Part shown: positions 1-5,348 of the stretch, piece after piece
Numbering within the stretch: the first letter of the stretch is position 1
Layout: the number at the start of each line of letters is the position of its first letter
Origin: Candidatus Firestoneibacteriota bacterium
Lineage (GTDB): Bacteria > Oederibacteriota > JAAXVQ01 > JAUVAV01
DNA length: 6,721 bases
Direction of reading: 5' to 3'
NCBI GenBank assembly: GCA_030635415.1
Contig: DAOVYW010000135.1
Span: forward strand, 1-6,721
The notes under the pieces: model-generated
Databases searched by the model: none
The model's input: only the letters and a program-made list of their open reading frames with translations
What the model was told of the DNA's origin: nothing
Position numbers and translations under genes: made by a program

Positions 1-685
1 GACCGGCGGCGCGGATGCCTTTTGCCAGATGGTCTTCTCCGGTTTTAATGCCCTGCGTTCCGCGGCTCGGAAACAGTGCGCTCCATTTTCAATTAATCAT
101 GAAGGGCTGGTAATCGGCGAAGGCGCCGGGATTTTAATTCTGGAGGCGTTGGAATCCGCCCGGCAGCGGGGCGCGGTTCCCCTGGCATATGCGATCGGAG
201 CCGGTTTGGCTGAAGATGCGTACCATATTACCGCGCCTGAACCCGAGGGCAGCGGCGCGGTCCGCGCCATGCAGGCGGCTCTGGCGGATGCAGGTCTGGA
301 GCCGACGGATATTGATTACGTGAATGCTCATGGTACTGGAACTCCGCAGAATGACAGCATGGAGAGCCGCGCGTTTAAAAAAGTTTTTGGGGAGAGAGTT
401 TCCGGGCCTCCGATTTCTTCGATCAAGGCCGCTGTCGGGCATTGTATGGGCGCCGCCGGTGCGGTGGAAGCCGTGGCCTCGGTATTGACTTTATTAAATG
501 GAACACTGCCGCCTACCTTGAATTATCTGCCCGGTGCGCCTGATTGTAATCTGGATTATATTCCCAACCTGGCCCGGCCGGCCAAGGTAAGAAATGTCCT
601 TTCCAATTCCTTTGGATTCGGCGGCAACAATGCCAGTCTGATTTTTAGTTTAGCCGGAGATGATACGGATAGGGTACAGGCATGA
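1..685 (+). CDS. Beta-ketoacyl-ACP synthase (FabF/KS-like), C-terminal part, 5' end outside window
   Basis: This is the C-terminal 227 residues of a condensing enzyme of the thiolase-fold ketosynthase family, read in the frame beginning at base 2. Such enzymes join malonyl-ACP to an acyl chain by decarboxylative Claisen condensation in the cytoplasm. Visible family landmarks are the GGAD segment at the window edge, GLVIGEGAG, the HGTGT motif with its active-site His at 329-331, the KAAVGH motif with Lys at 425-427 and His at 440-442, and the C-terminal NSFGFGGNN loop. The nucleophilic Cys should lie upstream of the window and cannot be checked. A typical family member is about 410 residues, so roughly 180 are missing. 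Its stop overlaps the next start by 4 bp (ATGA at 682-685), so the two are probably translated together. The pairing with a degenerate ketosynthase argues for a specialised pathway rather than housekeeping FabF, but that is inference. Confidence 0.95.
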   Translation, partial: TGGADAFCQMVFSGFNALRSAARKQCAPFSINHEGLVIGEGAGILILEALESARQRGAVPLAYAIGAGLAEDAYHITAPEPEGSGAVRAMQAALADAGLEPTDIDYVNAHGTGTPQNDSMESRAFKKVFGERVSGPPISSIKAAVGHCMGAAGAVEAVASVLTLLNGTLPPTLNYLPGAPDCNLDYIPNLARPAKVRNVLSNSFGFGGNNASLIFSLAGDDTDRVQA

Positions 686-1851
686 ATCAGAGATTTGCGA
701 TAACCGGACTGGGCGTTATTCATCAACACGGTAACAACCCCCGGACATTTTGGCAATCTCTGTGCGTGGGCCGGGCCGGAGTGGCCGGACCGGACGGTAC
801 AATCCCGCTAACGGAATTTAATCCCGAAGCATTATTATCCGAAGATCGTATACGGCGTATGGACCGGGTGTCCCAAATACTAACCGGTGCGGTAAAAAGC
901 GCGGTAAATGACAGGACCGAACCGTCTAATCGGATTCAGCCGGAGCATATCGGTATGTGCGTGAGTACTAATCTGGGCAGCCTGGATACCATAGTCCAAT
1001 TTACGGCCCGGAATATTGCCCGCGGCCCACAGCGCGCTAATCCCATGGAATATCCCAATACGGCATTAAATGCCGGTACCGGCTACGCCTGTATAGAAAC
1101 CGGTTTACAAGGTTATAATAATACTCTTTCCGGCAGCGGCGCTTTGGCCGAAGCATGGGACGTTCTATCGCTCAGGCGGAACCCGGCAATTTTAGCGGCA
1201 GGCATGGAAGAAGCCTCCCGGCCGAGGCAGCAGGGAGCGCTGGAAATTTCCCCAACACGCCCGCGGCCGTTATCTTCACAACGGGACGGGGCTTGGATGG
1301 GAGAAGGCGCGGCTGCTCTCCGGATTGAAAAAGAAGATCCAAGTAGTGCGCCTCGAGCCGGGGTTTATTCCCGGTATGCCGGCTATGCCGGCACTTTTGA
1401 CGCTGTTGGATTGAATAATAATGATCCTCAAGGTGGGCAATTATCCCGGGCTGTCAGACAGGCGCTGGAGCGGGCGGAAATCCCGGCTGAGAGCATTGGT
1501 GGAATCATGGTTTCGGCTGAAGGGAGTCCGGCAGAAGACGCGCGGGAAATGCGGGCCCTGGAATCGGTTTTCGGCCGGCGTTTAGGCGAGATACCGGTTT
1601 TTGCTTTTGCCGGCGCCTTGGGTCGCCTGGATGGCGCGGCCGAAGCTTTTGGTGCGCTCTGTGCGAGTTTGGCTTTGTCTACCGGACAATGGCCGGCTTC
1701 TCCCTGGTTTGTTCCTGATCCTGATCTGCCAAAACTCAAGATTGCTACTCAAGCTTCCGCTTTTAACGGCCAGAGCGTATTATTAACCATTACCGACCGT
1801 ACGGGCGTCAATTATGCATATCTATTTGAAAAAAATAATAAAGAAACATGA
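682..1851 (+). CDS. Ketosynthase-fold protein lacking catalytic residues (chain-length-factor-like)
   Basis: A 389-residue protein with the overall ketosynthase layout: ITGLGV at residues 7-12, the PNTALNAGTGYACIETGL stretch around 125-142, WMGEGAAALRIE around 205-216 and a HGTGT-equivalent region near 278-285. None of the catalytic residues survives. The nucleophile loop reads TLSGSGALAEA (148-158) with no Cys, the first His position reads SAEGS (Glu280), and the Lys/His stretch reads FAFAGALGRLDG (307-318). Known KS partners of this type are chain-length factors, which dimerise with an active KS and shape its product tunnel; the directly preceding active-type KS is the obvious partner. The start at 682 is set by the ATGA overlap with the upstream gene, and another ATGA overlap at 1848-1851 links it to the acyltransferase. 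A decaying paralogue is the alternative, but the frame is fully open and fold landmarks are kept, which favours function. Confidence 0.88.
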   Translation: MNQRFAITGLGVIHQHGNNPRTFWQSLCVGRAGVAGPDGTIPLTEFNPEALLSEDRIRRMDRVSQILTGAVKSAVNDRTEPSNRIQPEHIGMCVSTNLGSLDTIVQFTARNIARGPQRANPMEYPNTALNAGTGYACIETGLQGYNNTLSGSGALAEAWDVLSLRRNPAILAAGMEEASRPRQQGALEISPTRPRPLSSQRDGAWMGEGAAALRIEKEDPSSAPRAGVYSRYAGYAGTFDAVGLNNNDPQGGQLSRAVRQALERAEIPAESIGGIMVSAEGSPAEDAREMRALESVFGRRLGEIPVFAFAGALGRLDGAAEAFGALCASLALSTGQWPASPWFVPDPDLPKLKIATQASAFNGQSVLLTITDRTGVNYAYLFEKNNKET

Positions 1852-2732
1852 ATATTCTAACCGCTATTTTCCAAACTCTAATCCGGGGATTGATTTATTT
1901 GCTCGGCTGGACACCACGCTGGTTATGCCTGAAAAAAGGTGCGTGCCTGGGAAGGCTGGCCTATGCCATAATGCCGGAACGGGCCGGCATAGCTCGGGAT
2001 AATCTTCAGCTCGTATATGGGGAACGCATTAACCAACAGGATAAGCAGCGGATGGCAGGAAAGAATTTCGCTCATTTGGGAGAAATATTACTCGAGGCCA
2101 TACATGTTGCCGGACATCCGCGTGTACTCGGAAAATTTTTACATATTGAAGGCCGGGAATATCTCGACCAAGCTGTAGCCCAGGGGCAAGGCGTGGTGGT
2201 TTTTTCCGCGCATCTGGGAAATTTCGTGCTCCTAGCCGCCGGGCTGGCGCAGGTATGCAATTTGAAAGTTATTTTCCGCGAGTCTTCGGACCGGAAAGTA
2301 TCCCGCCTCTATGCCTGGTTCCGTAAACGTCTGGGTGTAAAAGTAATCGCGGATAATCCCCGTCACCTGTGCGCTTATCATGCCTATTCCCACCTAAAGG
2401 CCGGAGGTGTTTTGGCCATACTAATTGATCAAGTAGAAACCGGTGGCGTTTATGTTGATTTTATGGGACATCCGGCCGGTTCCACTTTAGGGGCGGCCAA
2501 CCTGGCGTTGAAGGGCCGGGCTCCGTTGCTACCGGCCTTTTGTATACGCCAGCCCGACCAATCGCTTAAGCTTAGTATTGGTCCGGAATTTGTAATCCAG
2601 CGTGAAGGAACACCGGAAGATATCGCGAAAGAAGCGGTGGCTGCCATGAACAAGCTGGTGGGGACACGGGTCCGTGAGTATCCCACCCAGTGGTTCTGGG
2701 GGCACCGGCGTTGGCGTGCCTGGCGGAAGTGA
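1848..2732 (+). CDS. LpxL/HtrB-type lysophospholipid acyltransferase family protein
   Basis: A 294-residue acyltransferase-like protein of the bacterial LABLAT (LpxL/LpxM) group, which transfers acyl chains from acyl-ACP to glycolipid or other membrane acceptors at the inner membrane. The length is usual for the group. A hydrophobic N-terminus (about residues 4-20) fits membrane anchoring. The core motif GVVVFSAHLGNF lies at 115-126 with His122; the block ILIDQVETGGVYVDFMGHPA (191-210) and the closing YPTQWFWGHRRW (278-289) are characteristic. The acidic residue normally five after His in HX4D/E is Val127 here, so the usual catalytic dyad is incomplete. The start overlaps the preceding stop (ATGA). 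Position behind a KS/KS-like pair suggests it attaches the product chain to a lipid, as in aryl-polyene-type loci. The specific acceptor cannot be read from sequence. Confidence 0.9.
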   Translation: MNILTAIFQTLIRGLIYLLGWTPRWLCLKKGACLGRLAYAIMPERAGIARDNLQLVYGERINQQDKQRMAGKNFAHLGEILLEAIHVAGHPRVLGKFLHIEGREYLDQAVAQGQGVVVFSAHLGNFVLLAAGLAQVCNLKVIFRESSDRKVSRLYAWFRKRLGVKVIADNPRHLCAYHAYSHLKAGGVLAILIDQVETGGVYVDFMGHPAGSTLGAANLALKGRAPLLPAFCIRQPDQSLKLSIGPEFVIQREGTPEDIAKEAVAAMNKLVGTRVREYPTQWFWGHRRWRAWRK

Positions 2733-2754
2733 AAATATTTACAAAAAACCTCCA

Positions 2755-2777
2755 GGGGCACATAATTTATTTGCCCC
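2755..2777 (+). other. Short GC-rich hairpin downstream of the acyltransferase gene
   Basis: GGGGCA (2755-2760) can pair with TGCCCC (2772-2777) around an 11-nt AT-rich loop, 22 bp after the operon's last stop. No T-run follows on the + strand, so it is not a classical intrinsic terminator, although its position could still mark transcript ends between the two convergent genes. Confidence 0.3.
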
Positions 2778-2813
2778 CACTGATTAACCTCCTACGAATT
2801 CTCCCGCAGTAGA

Positions 2814-2825
2814 AATTTGCAAATT
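2814..2825. repeat. Perfect 12-bp palindrome AATTTGCAAATT
   Basis: A perfect dyad lies in the spacer between two convergent genes. The core ATTTGCAA recurs at 2852-2859, 37 bp further on. The place is wrong for a promoter operator of either flanking gene, since both genes end here, so a regulatory role is not supported. Confidence 0.4.
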
Positions 2826-2879
2826 AGGAAAGATGTGCTTCACAGAAGTTTATTTGCAATAGTTGGTTTGTAAGGTGTT

Positions 2880-3830
2880 TTATAATGTTTCAATTCCTTC
2901 TTTATATGTTTTATATTTTAAATCCTTAAGTAATTCACGCCTCATTCTATGAGTGTCGCCATAATAGGAGACCATGCCGATTTTAATAAAATCTTTGGTT
3001 AAGGGACTTTTTATAGCAAAAAGAAATGAAGATAATTCAAGCACTTTGGCGGCAAACATAATTAATCCGACCGGCATTCTCAGGGGAGGCTTATATCCCC
3101 ATTGTTTTGTAGCCGAGTCAAGAAATTCCTGTAATGTCTGTTGTCCTTCATCGCCGAGATGATATATGCCGGTTATGTTTTCTTTGATCACCGCTTGTGT
3201 CGTTGATTCTAAAAAGTCTGGAGTTGAAATTAAGTGTATCCAAGTCGGTTTTTCCCAGATTCCTAACAGTCTGTTTTTTGCAAGTTTATGAGCGGTGTCA
3301 ATCATTAATATTCCGCGGCCATAAACCATTCCTACTCTTAATGAGACAGCTTCAATATTTGTCTCCGCTCCCATGCTGAATAATAATTTCTCTTCTTCTA
3401 ATCGAGTTTTTGCATGCACAGAAATCGGGTTGCCGTTAAGACATCCTGTTGCAGGGTTCTCAGGTGTTGTTTCTCCCTCAACATGTGGAAAACTAATTAG
3501 TATTATCCGTTTTACTTTACTTTCAACAGCTTTTTCAATAAGATTACTAAAATATAATGTATTTGTAAGGGGTAAAAATTTTTCGGGATTATGTTTGAAT
3601 AGAACGCCTGCGAAATGGATAACAACATCTACATTTTTTAAAGCAGAGGCTAAAGTGTCTTTGTTCCCTAAATCGGCTTTAAAAACATTTATATTTGGGA
3701 TTCCTTTTAATTTAGGGTCAATTTCTTTTTTGTGAATCAGTAAATTAAGAATTAATCCTGAATCTTTTAAATAGTTTGCTAATAATCCGCCTAAATTACC
3801 GGCCGCCCCTGTAATTAATGCTTTTTTCAT
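2880..3830 (-). CDS. NAD(P)-dependent epimerase/dehydratase-like protein (extended/atypical SDR)
   Basis: A 316-residue Rossmann-fold protein. The dinucleotide-binding loop TGAAGNLG sits at residues 7-14, an acidic ADL at 52-54, the HFAG segment at 72-75 (NNAG-equivalent) and RVGMVYGRG at 165-173, all typical of NAD-dependent epimerase/dehydratases. Length is normal for the family. The catalytic YxxxK pair expected in the segment PISVHAKTRLEEE reads His139 and Arg143, so the usual proton-transfer residues are both replaced; the protein may be an altered reductase, a binding protein or a non-canonical enzyme. Substrate cannot be assigned. It faces the acyltransferase gene convergently and stands alone. 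Counted GC is 18/60 at 3661-3720 and 22/60 at 3181-3240, far below the operon beside it, consistent with separate ancestry or transfer. The start at 3830 is the first Met before the Rossmann strand; the ribosome binding site is weak (GTGA). Confidence 0.88.
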   Translation of the reverse strand: MKKALITGAAGNLGGLLANYLKDSGLILNLLIHKKEIDPKLKGIPNINVFKADLGNKDTLASALKNVDVVIHFAGVLFKHNPEKFLPLTNTLYFSNLIEKAVESKVKRIILISFPHVEGETTPENPATGCLNGNPISVHAKTRLEEEKLLFSMGAETNIEAVSLRVGMVYGRGILMIDTAHKLAKNRLLGIWEKPTWIHLISTPDFLESTTQAVIKENITGIYHLGDEGQQTLQEFLDSATKQWGYKPPLRMPVGLIMFAAKVLELSSFLFAIKSPLTKDFIKIGMVSYYGDTHRMRRELLKDLKYKTYKEGIETL

Positions 3831-4307
3831 AATTTCACTAACGATACAAAATCAAATATACAATAAAAATACCATTGATATTTTTTTGGGGAATATTTAA
3901 ACAGGTTAAGTTTAGTTGTAGTAATATTTGAGTCATTGTCAATATCAGTAAATTATTGGGCAGCATATTCAAAACCTGATAAAGCGGATTTTTTTTAATC
4001 CTTATAAATTTCCATAACATTGTTTGTTGCGGTGAATAGTACGGAATTCATTGCACCGCACTTTCAAACCTTAATGTTGGTTTATTTGCTTTTGCTTTCA
4101 AAATATTACTACACCCGGCATTACTTATGAACATGCGTTATGGATTGATGCTTTCTTGCATTATTGTGAATGGTTGATAAGAAATTGTTTTAGAAGGATA
4201 GTGTAACAAAGGCTGGAATAGTGCGTCAACGACAAAATCTGGGCTGGCAACCCAAAGTAGGAATGTCCGGTTTTAAGGTGCCGGAGCAATGTTGAATACA
4301 GTCTGAT
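3831..4307. other. AT-rich intergenic stretch without a convincing gene
   Basis: No reading frame here has both a plausible start and recognisable protein content. On the minus strand, a 60-codon frame at 3838-4020 and a competing stop-interrupted frame that ends in an ATGA overlap with the oxidoreductase start both exist; neither is recognisable. On the + strand two short protein-like stretches in different frames adjoin (4075-4206 and 4194-4295). These may be remnants of a decayed gene, or chance. A small hairpin lies at 4028-4060. No clear promoter or RNA gene was seen. Confidence 0.5.
4028..4060. repeat. Imperfect inverted repeat TGCGGTG...CACCGCA
   Basis: The 7-bp arms TGCGGTG (4028-4034) and CACCGCA (4054-4060) are perfect complements. 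Shifting by one base allows an additional GAAT/ATTC stem inside with a 5-nt bulge. There is no T-tract on either side, so it is not terminator-like. It could be a remnant of a mobile-element end or a chance hairpin. Confidence 0.35.
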
Positions 4308-4336
4308 AAAATCCCCCTCAATCCCCCCTTTTTAAA
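4308..4336. repeat. C-rich near-duplicate decamers before an A/T run
   Basis: ATCCCCCTCA at 4311-4320 is followed immediately by ATCCCCCCTT at 4321-4330 and then a T/A run. This arrangement resembles a dispersed intergenic sequence found in many bacterial genomes (AATCCCCCT...AATCCCCCTTTTT), typically one arm of a palindromic repeat. The complementary G-rich arm is not present here, so this would be a truncated copy. The identification rests on resemblance only. Confidence 0.45.
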
Positions 4337-4372
4337 GAGACTGTGTCATAACTAAGGAAATGGCATTTTGAT

Positions 4373-4391
4373 GTCATTCCGGCGAAAGCCC
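4373..4391. repeat. Partial copy of a GTCATTCCGGCGAAAGCC-type palindromic repeat
   Basis: GTCATTCCGGCGAAAGCC matches the left arm and loop of a widespread intergenic palindrome whose right arm normally continues as GGAATC. Here the right arm breaks off after GCC and the 17-bp tandem repeat begins, suggesting that a rearrangement cut into it. The family assignment is from memory of the motif, not from a search. Confidence 0.45.
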
Positions 4392-4423
4392 TGGACTAAA
4401 CCATCCCCTGGACTAAACCATCC
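4390..4423. repeat. 17-bp perfect tandem repeat, two copies
   Basis: The unit CCTGGACTAAACCATCC occurs at 4390-4406 and again at 4407-4423 with no mismatch. Its core GGACTAAAC appears a third time at 4705-4713, on the far side of the large inverted repeat and just before the next gene. Seventeen is not a multiple of three, which argues against a coding repeat. Confidence 0.9.
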
Positions 4424-4450
4424 AGGACAGGCAGGACAGGCAGGACAGGC
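4424..4450. repeat. 9-bp perfect tandem repeat, three copies
   Basis: The unit AGGACAGGC is repeated exactly three times, starting directly where the 17-bp repeat ends. If translated it would encode repeated Gly-Gln-Ala, but the only frame covering it (4368-4631) has no ribosome binding site and runs into a palindromic repeat, so I treat it as non-coding. Copy number probably varies between strains through slippage. Confidence 0.9.
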
Positions 4451-4577
4451 CGCAAAAAAGGGAGAGAAATACTTTAATTTCAGACTAAATGCTCGAGCTC
4501 CTAAGGCCAAAAGCAATAATTTGCGGTTTGCTCCAGTTTTTGATACACTGACATCGAAAGCAAATAATGATTCTGCT
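4451..4577. other. Non-coding spacer between repeats
   Basis: The stretch between the 9-bp tandem and the 124-bp inverted repeat shows no gene, hairpin or promoter that I can support. One frame is open across it, but it lacks a ribosome binding site and its ends are made of repeat sequence. Confidence 0.4.
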
Positions 4578-4701
4578 GCAAAAACCCCTAAGAAGTCATT
4601 GCGAGCGACCGGAGGGAGTGCGGCAATCTGATTTTATTGTTATAAAATCGAGATTGCTTTGTCGCTGCCGCTCCTCGCAAAGACGCCAAAAGGGGTTTTG
4701 C
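4578..4701. repeat. 124-bp nested inverted repeat (MITE- or REP-like element)
   Basis: Three sets of arms nest in order. The outer pair is GCAAAAACCCCT (4578-4589) with AGGGGTTTTGC (4691-4701), differing by one base of length. The middle pair is GTCATTGCGAG (4595-4605) with CTCGCAAAGAC (4674-4684), 10 of 11 paired. The apex pairs GCAATCT plus GATTTTAT (4623-4637) with ATAAAATC and AGATTGC (4642-4657), interrupted by a single bulged base at 4650 and closed by a TGTT loop. The GTCATTGCGAG...CTCGCAA pattern is common in intergenic DNA of several bacterial groups. No transposase is present, so any mobility would be supplied in trans. The right arm overlaps the long-frame extension of the next gene, which supports the later start chosen for that gene. 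Confidence 0.8.
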
Positions 4702-4722
4702 CACGGACTAAACTAAAAGGGT

Positions 4723-4729
4723 GGAGGTG
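4723..4729 (+). promoter_or_regulatory. Ribosome binding site GGAGGTG
   Basis: A near-consensus Shine-Dalgarno sequence; its GGAGG core (4723-4727) lies 6 nt before the ATG at 4734. It decides the start of the WGR-like gene over an in-frame ATG at 4659, which lies inside the inverted repeat and has no such site. Confidence 0.8.
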
Positions 4730-4733
4730 TTTT

Positions 4734-5267
4734 ATGAAAAGCCATGAAATCCTTAAGAATATACATAAAAACGCTGGGGCCCATCGTCAGTACCTGACAA
4801 GCAAGTTCGGCCGGGAAAAATATATTCATCTGGAAGGGTGGGAATCTACAGAGAAGAAGAAATTCTGGGAGATCAGGGTGGAAGGCTGTTCCCTTATTTT
4901 GCGTCAGGGACATGTTGGTAAGAAAGGAAAAAAGATACGTTATGATTTAGGCAACGAACGCGAGGCGCTGATCAGTGCAGCAAGCAGACTATGGGAAAAG
5001 CTCAATGAAAATTATGCTGAGCCTGATGAGGCTGGCAAGCGGCTAGGGGCAAAACAGGCCTATGATGAAAAGCGTAAAAAAGAACGCGAAGAGGAATACC
5101 AAAAGGAACATCAAGCTTCACGGGAGAATCCTGAGCAACCCTTGGTATGGGATTTATCCGATAATCAGGGACCATTACGGGGACGACTTCGTGGTGTGGA
5201 AGCACGGGGGGAGTTTAATGTGAGAGTCAACACCCAGTGCAAGCCGGAAGAGATGTGGTTGGAGTAG
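4734..5267 (+). CDS. WGR-like domain protein, 177 residues
   Basis: The start at 4734 follows a strong ribosome binding site; the 25 codons upstream in frame are repeat DNA. Residues about 31-96 look like a WGR domain: FWEIRVEG (44-51), then the RQGHVGKKG turn (57-65), then a helix with EALISAASRLWEKLNENYAE (77-96). WGR domains are found in PARPs and in small bacterial proteins, where they contact nucleic acid or partners. The signature Trp-Gly-Arg reads Gln58-Gly59-His60 here, so DNA binding cannot be assumed. Residues about 98-130 are highly charged and probably a helix or coiled coil. The C-terminal 40 residues (LVWDLSDNQGPLRG onward) are not recognised. There is no signal peptide, so it is probably cytoplasmic. 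The gene is 57-81 bp upstream of the next one on the same strand, with no obvious functional link. Confidence 0.75.
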   Translation: MKSHEILKNIHKNAGAHRQYLTSKFGREKYIHLEGWESTEKKKFWEIRVEGCSLILRQGHVGKKGKKIRYDLGNEREALISAASRLWEKLNENYAEPDEAGKRLGAKQAYDEKRKKEREEEYQKEHQASRENPEQPLVWDLSDNQGPLRGRLRGVEARGEFNVRVNTQCKPEEMWLE

Positions 5268-5348
5268 CAGAAAACGAAAAGGGGCTGCGGGGTATTTGGC
5301 GAAGGGGTATAAAATAGCGTTAAAATGAGAAAGGGAAATTACAAGACG

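Noticed and set aside
3838..4020. 60-codon minus-strand frame just upstream of the oxidoreductase
   Set aside because: AT-rich composition explains its Leu/Ile/Asn-rich sequence; there is no ribosome binding site or family signal, and a competing frame is equally plausible.
4239..4286. Pair of small hairpins (TGGG...CCCA and TCCGG...CCGGA) considered as a structured RNA
   Set aside because: Stems are only 4-5 bp, no known riboswitch or intron domain is recognised, and there is no adjacent gene for it to control.
4368..4631. 87-codon + strand frame with Gly-Gln-Ala repeats
   Set aside because: It begins and ends inside dispersed repeats, owes its pattern to the 9-bp tandem, has no ribosome binding site and no recognisable content.
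4308..4713. CRISPR array
   Set aside because: The repeats are adjacent without spacers of regular length and no cas gene is present.
4659..4733. Upstream in-frame extension of the WGR-like gene
   Set aside because: The 25 codons lie mostly in the right arm of the inverted repeat, and a strong ribosome binding site points to the ATG at 4734.
5291..5324. Possible promoter with TATAAA at 5308-5313 before the beta-helix gene
   Set aside because: No acceptable -35 element lies 16-18 bp upstream (5285-5290 reads CTGCGG), so the box alone is not enough.
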